A DNA stretch of 64,000 nucleotides. Source: Betaproteobacteria bacterium. Its GTDB lineage: Bacteria > Pseudomonadota > Gammaproteobacteria > Burkholderiales > Ga0077523. The stretch is from positions 1-64,000 of the forward strand of contig JADJPK010000012.1 of NCBI GenBank assembly GCA_016713305.1, written 5' to 3'. The notes under the pieces were generated by a model. It had not been told where the DNA came from, ran no database searches, and saw only the letters and a program-made list of their open reading frames with translations. A program made the translations under genes and the position numbers. The stretch's first letter is position 1. The number at the start of each line of letters is the position of its first letter. Shown piece after piece: positions 28,687 through 38,352 of this stretch.

Positions 28687-29432
28687 CGAAGGATCTCCAA
28701 GGTCGTTTGATGGTGGGTTGTGGTGTCGTGGTCTGACGGGCGAAGGCAACACAGGGCGTTCAACTCAGTGAACTCAGTGCAAGTAACGCCGCCTTGGACT
28801 CAGGGCGGCGATTCTGGAAACGAGCAGGTTCGTGTCCGGCGGGTCGGGGGAAGCCTGCAGCCCGAACGACTCAGGCAGCGCCTGCGCAGGCTGCGGGGTG
28901 ACCGTCCATCGAGCCCCATCAAGGCGTGTTGCAACAGCCATCGGGACAGGGTTGGCTGCCTGGACAACATCGTTCTTGTCATCTTCTGGTCTCTTTTGTT
29001 TCTACATCTCTTTTGCGACTATGTTGCTCTCACGACCAAGATGCTGTCAAACGAACCATCTTGATTGGGCTTCGATCGCACCCCCGACGGGGGTCGCATC
29101 GCGACGGGGGTCGTCGCATCGCGACGGGGGTCGGACGCGCACGACGGGGTCGCGTCTTGCAATCATTCATCTGCCCAGGAGGGATCCCACTGCAAACTCG
29201 GCGATCACTCGTCCACAACACCCGCCGCCCCACTCGTTCCATCTCCTCGGGATCCACCGCCCTGGACCGCAGGCCATTGAACCAAAGTGCGCCAGCGCAC
29301 AGACAATCCAACCTCCCGGATGCGATAAGGGAATCAAAGATTCCGCCGTCAATGCCTGAAACCTGCCGTTCGTGACACTCGAACCCGCGCTTCGGGTGTC
29401 TTCTCTCCACGAATGCTCTGCAGGACTTCCCT
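28687..29432. other. Intergenic region with short direct repeats
   Basis: 746 bases without a convincing gene. At about 29083-29160 there are tandem-like units GCGACGGGGGTCG(T)CGCATC, followed at 29149-29179 by GGGGTCGCGTCTTGCA and ATCATTCATCTGCCCA. The second piece recurs near 25357, and the first resembles the GGGGTCAGGTCTTGC ends of the RAYT element at 40643. Confidence 0.5.
29083..29180 (+). repeat. GACGGGGGTCGCATC direct repeats plus REP-like tail
   Basis: Three to four closely spaced copies of a CGACGGGGGTCG core about 15-25 bases apart, then a tail shared with 25344-25372. It looks like a small non-autonomous REP-like cluster. Confidence 0.55.
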
Positions 29433-29929
29433 TTGATCACATCGCTCCGCCGTATCGTCCCGCTCTCCCTGGTCCTTCTTTTTCCACGGTTGTAGCCGCA
29501 GCCGCCGAGGTATCGCGGGAGGCGTACGCGTCCTCGCAAGCCAGGATCGCATCGGACTACAGGGAGACCATGGACTACTGCCATGTCCTGGAGGGGAACA
29601 CCCGGGACGTGTGCGCGGTGGAGGCCGAGAGCAAGCGGAAGGTGGATCTGGCGAATCTCGAGGCCGCATTTCGGCCAAGCTTCGAGAGCACTCAGGCTGC
29701 TGCGGCCACCACGGTGGATGCGACCTACGCCGTCGCCTTGAAGCGCTGCAACGACAAGTCAGCGGCCGACAAGGCCGCCTGCCTGGGGGAGGCCCAGTCG
29801 GAGCGGCGCATCGCCCGGGCGAACGCGGTCATTCTGGAAGACAACGTGCAACCGGCTCGGGGACCGCGTACCCGGTCCAGCGGCGCTGGCAAGCCGCCCA
29901 AGCGGGCGGACCACCGCCAGAAACCTTAG
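29433..29929 (+). CDS. Conserved hypothetical exported protein, one early frameshift
   Basis: The mature frame reads VVAAAAEVSREAYASSQARI, then SDYRETMDYCHVLEGNTRDV with CAVEAESKRKVDLA, and a second copy VDATYAVALKRCNDKSAADK with AACLGEAQSERRIARA. This is a twice-repeated 'xxDYxxAxxxC...DVCxxEA' helical unit, as in a common betaproteobacterial exported family of unknown function. A signal peptide, ITSLRRIVPLSLVLLF, lies one frame away from TTG 29433, behind AGGA. A single-base correction near 29487 joins them. Cysteines in each repeat may form disulfides. It is probably periplasmic. Confidence 0.6.
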
Positions 29930-29960
29930 CCGCAACGGCGGGACGGCCCCGCGCCGTTCG

Positions 29961-30230
29961 TCAGGAGATGAATCGTTCCTTGACGAAGTTGCCCACGAAC
30001 AAGGTGAGGGCGGCACCGCAGGCCGAGTAGAACAACAGGGACATATTGAGGCCGTCGGGCGGAATGACTCCGGGTTCGGTGGCCGGCGCCATCATCTGCA
30101 CGCCGATGATCGCACCGGCGACACCGAATCCGAGAAAGCCCAGCCTTCCCTCTCGGGATCCATCGTTCAACAAGCGATTGGCGATCCAACCGACGACAAG
30201 ACCCGTGAAGATCCACGCGGCAAAATTCAT
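29961..30230 (-). CDS. GlsB/YeaQ/YmgE-family membrane protein
   Basis: 89 residues, MNFAAWIFTGLVVGWIANRL, followed by a polar loop NDGSREGRLG, a glycine-rich helix FLGFGVAGAIIGVQMMAP and a third helix LLFYSACGAALTLFVGNFV. This is the small stress-associated 'transglycosylase-associated' membrane family. Enzymatic activity has not been shown for such short members. Stress induction is typical of the family. It lies downstream of the Crp-type gene on the same strand, with about 147 bases between them. Confidence 0.85.
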   Translation of the reverse strand: MNFAAWIFTGLVVGWIANRLLNDGSREGRLGFLGFGVAGAIIGVQMMAPATEPGVIPPDGLNMSLLFYSACGAALTLFVGNFVKERFIS

Positions 30231-30377
30231 AGGGGTACCTCGAAACGGAGGGCGAAGCGGGGATCGGCGGGCGGCTGAACGGAGCGGTGCTGCCGAGGAG
30301 AAGGGGGCAGAACTGGAAGGTTCCACCAACCGAGACCTGCCGTCCGTGCGGTAGCCCACACAGCGGCGAAACGAGGG

Positions 30378-31097
30378 TCAGCGGGGCAAGGGCCTGGGCA
30401 GCAGCCGGGCGAACTCCGTGCGAACCACCTCGTAGCATTCGCAGCACCGGGCCTCGAGACCCGCGCGGTCGAGCACGACGATATGTCCGCGCCGGTGCTG
30501 AATCAGACCGTCCCGTTGCAGATTGCCCACGGCCTGGGTGACCCCTTCCCGCCGCACACCCAGCATGCCGGCGATCAGTTCGTGGGTGGTGACCAGTTCG
30601 TTCGCCGGCAGCCGGTCCATGCACAGGAGCAGCCAGCGGCAGAGTTGCTGCTCCAGGCTGTGGTGCCGGTTGCACACCGCGGTCTGCGACATCTGGGTGA
30701 GCAGCGCCTGCGTGTAGCGGAGCAACAGATGCTGCATGGCGCCGCCGCGGCCGAACTCATCCTTCACCACCGAAGCCGGCAGCCTGAAGGCCTGTCCAGC
30801 GGCCTGCACGACTGCCCGGTTGGGCGTGGTCTCCCCGCCCATGAACAACGCGATGCCCACGAGCCCTTCCCGTCCGACGATGGCCATTCCTGCGGACGCC
30901 CCGTCGGCCAGCACGTAGAGCAGAGAGATGATGCAGGTACAGGGGAAATACACGTGGCCGAGCGCGCTGCCGGATTCGTACAGCACCGCCCCCACCGGCA
31001 GATCCACTCGCTCCAGCCGGGGGAACACGCGGGCCGCTTCCTCAGGAAGGAGACACGCGAGGAGATCGTTCTTTACCGCCGCACATGGATCTGACAA
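30378..31097 (-). CDS. Crp/Fnr-family transcription regulator
   Basis: 239 residues, complete, starting MSDPCAAVKNDLLACLLPEE. Residues of about 20-130 form the cyclic-nucleotide-binding-like barrel (VLYESGSALGHVYFPCTCII, MAIVGREGLVGIALFMGGET). The C-terminal HTH includes VTTHELIAGMLGVRREGVTQ then AVGNLQRDGLIQHRRGHI. The AFRLPASVV and HHSLEQQLCRWLLLCMDRL features place it in the subgroup common in betaproteobacteria with PAS kinases and BON proteins. The effector is unknown. It is divergent from the BON gene, with 137 bases between them. Confidence 0.85.
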   Translation of the reverse strand: MSDPCAAVKNDLLACLLPEEAARVFPRLERVDLPVGAVLYESGSALGHVYFPCTCIISLLYVLADGASAGMAIVGREGLVGIALFMGGETTPNRAVVQAAGQAFRLPASVVKDEFGRGGAMQHLLLRYTQALLTQMSQTAVCNRHHSLEQQLCRWLLLCMDRLPANELVTTHELIAGMLGVRREGVTQAVGNLQRDGLIQHRRGHIVVLDRAGLEARCCECYEVVRTEFARLLPRPLPR

Positions 31098-31234
31098 GAG
31101 ATGAACGCCTTACGCAGGAATGCCTGCATCGTACAGCCAAGTGCCTTGGCGGACATTTGAACGGTCCTCTGCGGCCGTACTCCAATGTGCGTTGGCGTAC
31201 AGAGCCATGCGACCAAACGGGAGACCCTGAAACG

Positions 31235-31609
31235 ATGAAACACGACCCTGCTCCTGCCGCAACCACCACTGCTAAAGCTGTCACGGCGGCATTCGTCCCC
31301 ACCCTTCGAACGCTGCTGGGTTCCGTGGGCATCGCGCTGCTGGCCAGTTGCTCTTCGGGAAAGTTCAACCTCAACCTCGATGCGCCCAGCCCTGCGGACG
31401 ATCTCGTGATCACGTCACGCGCCAGGCAGGCCATCTTCCTGGACCCTGCTTTCTCCTCGAGCGTGTTCGATGTCACCGCCAGGTCGGGCATCCTGCATCT
31501 CGCCGGCCGGGTGAGGAACGAAGCGGCCATTGCGCACGCGGCGGAACTGGCGCAGGGGGTCCCTGGCGTGCTGGCCGTGCGAAACGACCTGGAGGTCGGA
31601 CGACCTTAG
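31235..31609 (+). CDS. BON-domain lipoprotein
   Basis: 124 residues from ATG 31235. The hydrophobic N-terminus LRTLLGSVGIALLASC ends in a lipobox-like cysteine, suggesting an outer-membrane or periplasmic lipoprotein. The BON domain follows: SRARQAIFLDPAFSSSVFDV, TARSGILHLAGRVRNEAAI and PGVLAVRNDLEVG. BON domains bind phospholipid surfaces and are often osmotically induced (OsmY family). Only one BON unit is present. It is divergent from the second Crp-type regulator, which may control it. That is an inference. Confidence 0.82.
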   Translation: MKHDPAPAATTTAKAVTAAFVPTLRTLLGSVGIALLASCSSGKFNLNLDAPSPADDLVITSRARQAIFLDPAFSSSVFDVTARSGILHLAGRVRNEAAIAHAAELAQGVPGVLAVRNDLEVGRP

Positions 31610-31999
31610 CGGGTCTACTCCATAGCGGCTGCGTCCGGCAGGCTCTTTGGGCCGAGGGCGTTTCCGGCCAGGATCGATGATCAGGCAATGCAGACTCGGC
31701 ATGTTCGGCGTTCCGATCCGGCTTCGTCCGCGCTCATTCCGACCACGCACTCGATAGTTCCAAAACGCAGCCACTCCGTCGGGTCCGCCCTGTCAGGCGC
31801 ACCCTACCGGGAGAGCCGATCGCATGTAGCGAGCGACGAAGCGCGCATCCTTACGCCCCCGCGTTCCCCGCTGAGATTGCCGCTACACTTCGCCCCACAA
31901 AACCAAGCTCCACCAGAAAGCAATCTCACGGAGCAGCCGGTGTCCGCACGCCGGTCCTGAAGTACGCCATGACGCACGCCAGCCCGATGTCGCGCGCCG
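31610..31999. other. Intergenic, no gene seen
   Basis: 390 bases between the BON gene and the MFS gene. No convincing ORF, RNA gene or terminator could be identified by eye. Confidence 0.45.
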
Positions 32000-33550
32000 A
32001 TGACTAGCGCGCAGGCAGCCGCCGTCGAAGACGGGAACCGCCAGGAAACCGAACCGGGCGAGGTTGCCACGTCGCGCCGCTGGTGGATCCTGGTGCTGGT
32101 GCAGGTGTCCACCCTGAGTTTCGGCATCGCGATCACCTCCACGAATGTCGTGGTGCCGCAGATCCGCGGTGCGCTGGCCCTCACGCACGACGAGGGCGCC
32201 TGGATCGTCACGCTGTTCCTCGCCGCGGCGGCGGTCGCGACACCGCTCACCGGCTGGCTCGCGGGCAAGCTCGGCTGGCGGCGGTTCATGGTCGCGACAC
32301 TGACGGGCTTCACCCTCTCCTCGCTCGTGTGCGGCATGGCGGACTCGTTCGGCACCTTGTTGCTGGGCCGGGTGGCCCAAGGCTTCTTCGGGGCGCCGCT
32401 GATGCCGATGGGCCAGGGAATGCTGCTTGCGACCTTCCCGCGCCACATGCATCCGCTGGTCTTGATGCTCTGGGGAACCGGCTCGGTGATGGGTCCGACG
32501 CTGGGCCCCATTCTCGGCGGCCTGATGGCCGACTCCCTCGACTGGCGCTGGGCGTTCCTGTTCATGGTTCCGGTCGGTGCGCTGACCACCCTGCTGGCTG
32601 CCTTTGCACTCGGCGACCAGGAGCGCGGAACCGCCAGGCGGCTGGGGGTGACGGGCTTCGTCGCGCTGGCGGTGTGCATGAGCAGCGCGCAGCTCATGAT
32701 GGACCGAGGCCACCACCTCGACTGGTTCGATTCGACGGAGATCACGGTCGAGCTGATTCTCGCGGTCGTGGGCGGCGTCTTCGTCATCGCGAACACGTTC
32801 TGGTCGCGCAAGCCCTTCCTGGACCCTGCCATGTTCCGGGACTGGAATTTCTGCGTGGGGCTGCTCACGGTCTTTGCCATGGGCGCGATGAGCTACACGC
32901 TGATCGTCCTGTTTCCGCCGCTGCTGCAGGATCTCCGCCACTATCCCGAGTCGACGATCGGCTACCTCATGTCCGCACGCGGCCTCGGGAATTTCCTGAG
33001 CTTCGGGGTCGTGGTGTGGGCCACGCGATTCAATGCCCGCTGGGCGCTTGCGGTCGGCCTGATCATGCAGGCGCTGGCGGTGTGGCGCATGACCCTGTTC
33101 AACGTGGACGTCACCGACTTCGACATCTACTGGACCAACATGGTGCAGGGCTTCGGCTTCGGTCTTGCCTACACGCCGATGACCGTGCTTGCCGTCGCCA
33201 CGCTGCCCGCGGCGCTCGTGGTCCGGGGCGCCGCCATCTTCAATCTTCTGCGCAACTTCGGCAGCAGCCTGTTCATCTCCTTCAGCATCCTGATCCTCGT
33301 GCGGTCGACCGCGGAGAATTATTCCGGCCTGGTCGCGGCCGTCTCATCGCCTCGGATCGCCCTCGACTTCGCCCGGCATGCGCACGGACTCTCGGGCGAC
33401 AGCCTCAAGAGTCTCAGCGTGCTGCAGGACGAGATCGGACGGCAGGCGGCGATCGGCGGTTACCTGAATGCCTTCGCCCTGACGGCGCTCGTGGCGGCGG
33501 TCGCCATCCCTCTTTCGTGGATGTACAGGGTGCCCAGGCGCGGCAATTGA
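32000..33550 (+). CDS. DHA2-family MFS exporter (EmrB/QacA type)
   Basis: 516 residues, about 14 transmembrane segments. The N-terminus has ITSTNVVVPQIRGALALTHD and WIVTLFLAAAAVATPLTGWL, then GKLGWRRFMVATLTGFTLSS (motif A). Motif C-like WGTGSVMGPTLGPILGGLMA and LDWRWAFLFMVPVGALTTLL are diagnostic of the 14-TMS drug:proton antiporters. It would export drugs or other toxic amphiphiles across the inner membrane. EmrB-type pumps usually have an EmrA/HlyD partner, and none is adjacent here. There are no frameshifts. The first Met (32000) is used, though an upstream in-frame region is open. Confidence 0.88.
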   Translation: MTSAQAAAVEDGNRQETEPGEVATSRRWWILVLVQVSTLSFGIAITSTNVVVPQIRGALALTHDEGAWIVTLFLAAAAVATPLTGWLAGKLGWRRFMVATLTGFTLSSLVCGMADSFGTLLLGRVAQGFFGAPLMPMGQGMLLATFPRHMHPLVLMLWGTGSVMGPTLGPILGGLMADSLDWRWAFLFMVPVGALTTLLAAFALGDQERGTARRLGVTGFVALAVCMSSAQLMMDRGHHLDWFDSTEITVELILAVVGGVFVIANTFWSRKPFLDPAMFRDWNFCVGLLTVFAMGAMSYTLIVLFPPLLQDLRHYPESTIGYLMSARGLGNFLSFGVVVWATRFNARWALAVGLIMQALAVWRMTLFNVDVTDFDIYWTNMVQGFGFGLAYTPMTVLAVATLPAALVVRGAAIFNLLRNFGSSLFISFSILILVRSTAENYSGLVAAVSSPRIALDFARHAHGLSGDSLKSLSVLQDEIGRQAAIGGYLNAFALTALVAAVAIPLSWMYRVPRRGN

Positions 33551-33721
33551 TCGGATCTTCCAGGGTACCTGTCCGAATCGACCTGCGACGCCGGATTCCG
33601 GCAATCGCCCGGCGACTCCGCGGCGTCCCGGCCTCGCCGTCCTTCGTCGCGGCGGCTGGCCGGCTGTTCCGGTTTCCGAAGCCGACCCCATCCGACGGTT
33701 CGCCCCTCGCCCGCCACGATC

Positions 33722-36700
33722 TCACTGCGCCTGCATCAAGGCCGCTTCGAGTATGGCGACGCCTCTGGAAAGCTCCCCGAGCTTCGCCTGGGCCTGAGGC
33801 CGGTTCGAGGCAAGCCACTGCGGTTCTCTCAACAGTGACTCGAACCCCGCGGCGGATTCGGAAATGGCGGTGAACCCGAGCGTGCTCGCCGCACCCTTGA
33901 CGCCATGCACCAGGATGCGAAGCGCGTCCTGATCGCCGATCTCGATCAGATCGCTGCAGCGGTTGAGGTTTTCGGCGGTGGACACCGTGAACTTCCAGGC
34001 AAGCTGGAAGTACTTCGCGGAGTTTCCCCGCAGGCTGGCCAGGCCGCGATCGACGTCCATGCCCGGCATCGCTCTCAGCCGCTCCAGCGCACCTGCCGGC
34101 GAATCGTCGGTGGAGGATCCGGTCTCGCCTGCCCCCGATCGCGCCACGGCTCTCGACAACCAGTGCTCCAGCGTCGCGTACAGCCGCTCGGGATCCACGG
34201 GTTTCGTGATCACGTCGTTCATGCCTGCCTCGGTGCACGCACGCCTGTCCTCCGCGAACGCGTTGGCCGTGAGGGCGACGATGGGAATACGCTCCCAGCC
34301 GCTCAGGCCACGGATCGCCACGGTCGCTTCGATGCCGTTCATCTGCGGCATCTGCACGTCCATCAGCACCAGGTCGAACTTCTCGCGCAAGGCGGCATCC
34401 AGGGCCTGCTTGCCATTGGTGGCGACAGTCACGTCCATGTCCACGGACTGCAACAGCTCCAGCACGACTTCGACATTGACCGCGTTGTCCTCCGCCAGGA
34501 GTATCCGTGCGCCGCGATGCCGTGACCGGAGCTGGACGTCCTTGGGCATCTGCACGCGAATCGGGCCGTCGGCCGCTTCCGTGCCGTGCCCGCGTTCGAG
34601 CGTCACCTCGAACCAGAACGTGCTCCCTTGCCCGTACGTGCTCTCGACACCCACCGTGCCGCCCATCATCTCGATGAGGCGGCGCGTGAGCGACAGACCG
34701 AGCCCGGTGCCGCCGTACTTGCGCGAGGTGGACCCGTCGGCCTGATGGAAGGGCTGGAACAGTCTGGATTTCTGCTCCTCGGTGAGGCCGATGCCGGAAT
34801 CGGTGACCTCCAGGCGAACCCGTACCGACTCGCTCGACGATTCCAGAAGACTGGCGCTCATGCTGACCGTGCCCCGCTCGGTGAACTTGACGGCGTTGCT
34901 CGCGAAATTGAGCAGCGCCTGACGAAGGCGGGTGATGTCGCCCCGCAGCAAGTCGGGCACGTGATCGGGATGCACTTCAAGCTTCAACCCTTTGTCCACC
35001 GCGGCGTCCCGCACGATCGACGCCACGCTGGCCAGCACGGACGACAGACGGAAGTTGTCCTTCTCGAGGATGAGCTTTCCGGCCTCTATCTTGGACAGGT
35101 CCAGCACGTCGTTGATGAGGGCCAGCAGATGACGCCCGGCGACGTCGATCTTCTCCAGCTTGGATCGCTGGTCGCCCGTGGCGGCATCGCGGCGGAGCAG
35201 ATAGCTCAGGCCGAGAATGGCGTTGAGCGGGGTCCGGATCTCGTGCGACATGTTGGCCAGGAACTCGCTCTTGGCGGCGTTGGCGGCCTGGGCGGCGTCC
35301 CGGGCCGTGACCAGTTCGCGCTCGGCGGTTTTTCTCGCCGAGATGTCCGTGCTGAACGCGATGAAGCGCGGCGAGCGGGCCGGCCCTCTGTCCTGGTAGT
35401 AGACGGTCATCTCGACAGGGCGCAGCGAGCCATCCTTGCGCCTGTGCTGCGCCTCGAACTGCACGTGCCTCAGGCGCTTGATCTCGTCGCGGTTGACCAG
35501 GTACACGTCCTCGGGGCAGTTCGGATCCACGTCGTGGATGGAAAGCGCCAGGAACTCCTTCTCGGCATAGCCCAGGAACTCGCAGGCGGACCGGTTCGTG
35601 TAGGTGATCCGCCCGGTTTCGTAGTCGACGCACATGATGCCGATGCCGACGTTTTCCATCGCGAACTGCATCTCGCGCAGTTCTTCCAGGGTGGAGGAAA
35701 GATCGCGGGTCTTGAGATCCACCAGCCGGGTGAGTTCCTCTCGATGCCGCCGCAGCTCGAGTTCGTTCTCCCTGCGCTGGGTGACATCCTGCACGGTCCC
35801 GATCGCGTATTCGGCCACGCCCTGTGCGTTCCGGAGGAACTCGGCGCGGTCCCGCACCCACTTCACCTGGCCGCCAGCGCGGATGCGGTACTCGATGTCG
35901 AACGCGCCACCGGCCAGGGCGTTCCTCCAGACCCCCAGCGCGGCTTCCCGGTCGTCCTCGTGGATATGGGCGATGAACATGTCGAGCGTTTGCGGAGCGC
36001 CCTGTTCCTGCTCGAAGATCCGGTAGGTTTCCTCCGTCCAATCCAGCGCACCGCTTCCCACGTCGAGATGCCAGCTGCCGACGTGGGCCACGGCCTGCGC
36101 TGCACGGAGATCCGCTTCACGCTGCTGCAACCGCAATTCGGTCCGCTTTCGTTCGGTGATGTCCCGGACGATCGCCTGGAGGCAGGGACGGTTCTCGAAG
36201 TCGCTGCGGCAAAGGTGGACTTCGTGGTCGGTCAGTTCGCCGTCCGCACGCTTCGCCCGCCACTCGAACCGTTGCGGCTCTCCCGCCAAGGCGGCGGCGA
36301 TCTTGCGGGCCGCCATGTCAGCAGAACGTTCGCCTGACGGCTGCATTTCGGGAGCGAACTCGGTGGGAGACCGCCCGATGAGCTGATCGCAAGGCAGCCC
36401 CATCACCTGCGCCGTCGCGGGGTTGCAGTCCAGAAACCCGGTCTCGTCCAGGAGCATGATCGCGTCCTGCGCCGACTCGAAGAGCGTCCGGAACTTGCGC
36501 TCGCTCGCGGCGAGCGCATTGAGGGCGCACTGTTGATCCGTGATGTCGAAGAATCCGCCGACGAGGCCGGCGACTTCCCCCCGCTCGTCGCAAAGCGGTC
36601 CCTTGCTGTAGACGACGTCGCGGATGCGGCCCTCCTTGTCGACCAGCTTGAACTCGTATTGCTGCACCCGTGCCGAGCCTATGAGTTCCTCGTCCTTGCT

Positions 36701-37123
36701 CCGGTAGGTGGCCGCCAGTTCGACAGGCCAGAGGTCCGAGACGGTCTTGCCGCGAATATCGTCTTCGGTGAGGCCCAGCACCTCGGTGAAGTGCGCGTTG
36801 CAGCCGATGTAGCGGCCCTCCCGGTCCTTGAAGAACACGCCCACCGGCAGCGCGTCGAGCAGGCTCTTCTGGAAGCGCCTCGCTCTCTCGCGCGATTGGC
36901 GGATTTCGGCGGTCGCCCGGCCGAGCCGCTGGTCGCCCCAGCGCAATGTCCAGGTCAGGACCAGCGCGGACGCCGCAAAGGTGAACAATCGGGTCTGCCA
37001 CGGGGCAAGCTGCCCAGCGAGAATGTGTTCCGTGGCAACGTCGAACAGGACGGCGGCTGCCACGAAACCGAGCGCGAAAAGCGCGTACGCGGCAGGCGTG
37101 AGGGGACGCGAATCGATCTTCAT
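33722..37123 (-). CDS. Hybrid sensor histidine kinase (2 TM, 4 PAS, HisKA, HATPase, REC, Hpt)
   Basis: 1133 residues, uninterrupted. Two N-terminal membrane helices (residues ~11-32 and ~45-60) are followed by PAS domains at about 85-200, 205-325, 335-450 and 480-600. The H-box FLANMSHEIRTPLN has its phospho-His near 627. The HATPase domain has NFASNAVKF (near 739), DSGIGL and GGTGLGLSL. The receiver domain (about 873-990) has the Asp in LMDVQMPQMNG near 922 and KPVD near 974. The Hpt domain carries VHGVKGAAS with His near 1073. This is a complete His-Asp-His relay in one protein, which needs a separate output regulator not seen here. The PAS inputs could sense redox or ligands. The promoter should lie in 37124-37299, shared divergently with the rlmN-like gene. 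Confidence 0.93.
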   Translation of the reverse strand: MKIDSRPLTPAAYALFALGFVAAAVLFDVATEHILAGQLAPWQTRLFTFAASALVLTWTLRWGDQRLGRATAEIRQSRERARRFQKSLLDALPVGVFFKDREGRYIGCNAHFTEVLGLTEDDIRGKTVSDLWPVELAATYRSKDEELIGSARVQQYEFKLVDKEGRIRDVVYSKGPLCDERGEVAGLVGGFFDITDQQCALNALAASERKFRTLFESAQDAIMLLDETGFLDCNPATAQVMGLPCDQLIGRSPTEFAPEMQPSGERSADMAARKIAAALAGEPQRFEWRAKRADGELTDHEVHLCRSDFENRPCLQAIVRDITERKRTELRLQQREADLRAAQAVAHVGSWHLDVGSGALDWTEETYRIFEQEQGAPQTLDMFIAHIHEDDREAALGVWRNALAGGAFDIEYRIRAGGQVKWVRDRAEFLRNAQGVAEYAIGTVQDVTQRRENELELRRHREELTRLVDLKTRDLSSTLEELREMQFAMENVGIGIMCVDYETGRITYTNRSACEFLGYAEKEFLALSIHDVDPNCPEDVYLVNRDEIKRLRHVQFEAQHRRKDGSLRPVEMTVYYQDRGPARSPRFIAFSTDISARKTAERELVTARDAAQAANAAKSEFLANMSHEIRTPLNAILGLSYLLRRDAATGDQRSKLEKIDVAGRHLLALINDVLDLSKIEAGKLILEKDNFRLSSVLASVASIVRDAAVDKGLKLEVHPDHVPDLLRGDITRLRQALLNFASNAVKFTERGTVSMSASLLESSSESVRVRLEVTDSGIGLTEEQKSRLFQPFHQADGSTSRKYGGTGLGLSLTRRLIEMMGGTVGVESTYGQGSTFWFEVTLERGHGTEAADGPIRVQMPKDVQLRSRHRGARILLAEDNAVNVEVVLELLQSVDMDVTVATNGKQALDAALREKFDLVLMDVQMPQMNGIEATVAIRGLSGWERIPIVALTANAFAEDRRACTEAGMNDVITKPVDPERLYATLEHWLSRAVARSGAGETGSSTDDSPAGALERLRAMPGMDVDRGLASLRGNSAKYFQLAWKFTVSTAENLNRCSDLIEIGDQDALRILVHGVKGAASTLGFTAISESAAGFESLLREPQWLASNRPQAQAKLGELSRGVAILEAALMQAQ

Positions 37124-37299
37124 TGGCAGGCGCAGGAACGGGGAGTGGGTTCCCAGGGGACCAAGGCGGCGAAGTTACCGCCCGGCAAACCAGCATCCTT
37201 TGACATGGATCAGTCGCGCCCCTGTCGCAGCGAAGCAGAGGCGACCCGGATGCGATCCGGGCATCCCGGGTTCCGGCAACTGCTACCATCCGCCGCCTC

Positions 37300-38311
37300 A
37301 TGAGAATCGACGACGTCCGCCAGCGCTTCGAGGCGCTGGGTGCCAAACCGCCCCACGTCCGCGTGCTGTTCAAGTCCTGGACGCGCGCCCTGCCGCTCGA
37401 TTCCTGCCGGGGAGATCCGGCGCGGTATTTTCCCGGAACGCTGTTGTCCGCCCTGCCCGGCCTGGCGGACGAATTGGGCGCCCTGGCCGCATGCCGCTCC
37501 ACGCATTCGAGCGAGGATGGATCGGAGCGGCTGCTGGTGGCGCTGGAGGATGGCCAGACCGTGGAAAGCGTGCTGCTGCCCCGGGATGGCGTGTGCGTGT
37601 CCACCCAGGTGGGCTGTGCCGTGGGGTGCGTGTTCTGCATGACCGGTCGTGGCGGCCTGGTGCGCCAGCTCGGCAGCGCGGAGATCGTGGCGCAGGTCGC
37701 CCTGGCGCGCACGCGACGCCCGGTCAGGAAGGTTGTGTTCATGGGCATGGGCGAGCCCGCGCACAACCTGGACAACGTGATGGAGGCCATCGAACTGCTG
37801 GGCACGGCGGGCGACATCGGCCACAAGAATCTGGTGCTGTCGACGGTGGGAGACCCGCGGGTCTTCGAGCGTCTTCCGCGAGGGCCCGTGAAGCCGGCGC
37901 TGGCGCTGTCGCTCCACACCACGAACGCCGAGTTGAGAGCGAAGCTGCTGCCGCGGGCCCCTCGCATCGCGCCGGACGAGCTGGTGGAAATGGGACACCG
38001 GTATGCGGAGGCGACCGGCTATCCGATCCAGTACCAGTGGACGCTTCTCGAAGGCATCAACGACACCGACGAGGAACTCGACGGCATCGAGCGTCTGCTC
38101 CGCGGCAAGTACGCAGTGATGAACTTCATCCCCTTCAACACGGTGGACGGCCTGAGCTTACGCGCGTCCCTCGTGGGAACGCGCCGCGGCGATGGCACCC
38201 CATCTCCATCGCCGCGGGATACTCACCAAGCTGCGCCATTCGGCGGGGCAGGATGTCGAGGGCGGCTGCGGGCAGTTGCGGGCCCGCGCGCTGGCCGCCG
38301 TCCCGGCCTGA
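37300..38311 (+). CDS. RlmN-like radical SAM RNA methyltransferase, one frameshift
   Basis: It starts MRIDDVRQRFEALGAKPPHV. The radical SAM cluster is CAVGCVFC in VCVSTQVGCAVGCVFCMTG. The preceding Cys of GVCVSTQ matches the resolving cysteine region of RlmN. KVVFMGMGEPAHNLDNVMEA and NLVLSTVGDP are typical. Near 38156 one inserted base breaks DGL from AYARPSWERAAAMAPHLHRR. The corrected end has GGCGQLRARALAAVPA with the catalytic methyl-carrying Cys of the CGQL motif. At about 337 residues it is shorter than classical RlmN, whose substrate is 23S A2503. It may be a paralogue with another RNA target. All catalytic cysteines are present. Confidence 0.8.
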
Positions 38312-38352
38312 TCCACCCTCGAGGCCGGGACCGATTCAGCCCCGGCAGATCG

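Noticed and set aside
34586..36337. A 583-residue plus-strand ORF inside the sensor kinase
   Set aside because: Shadow of high-GC coding DNA. The minus-strand kinase domains explain the region fully.
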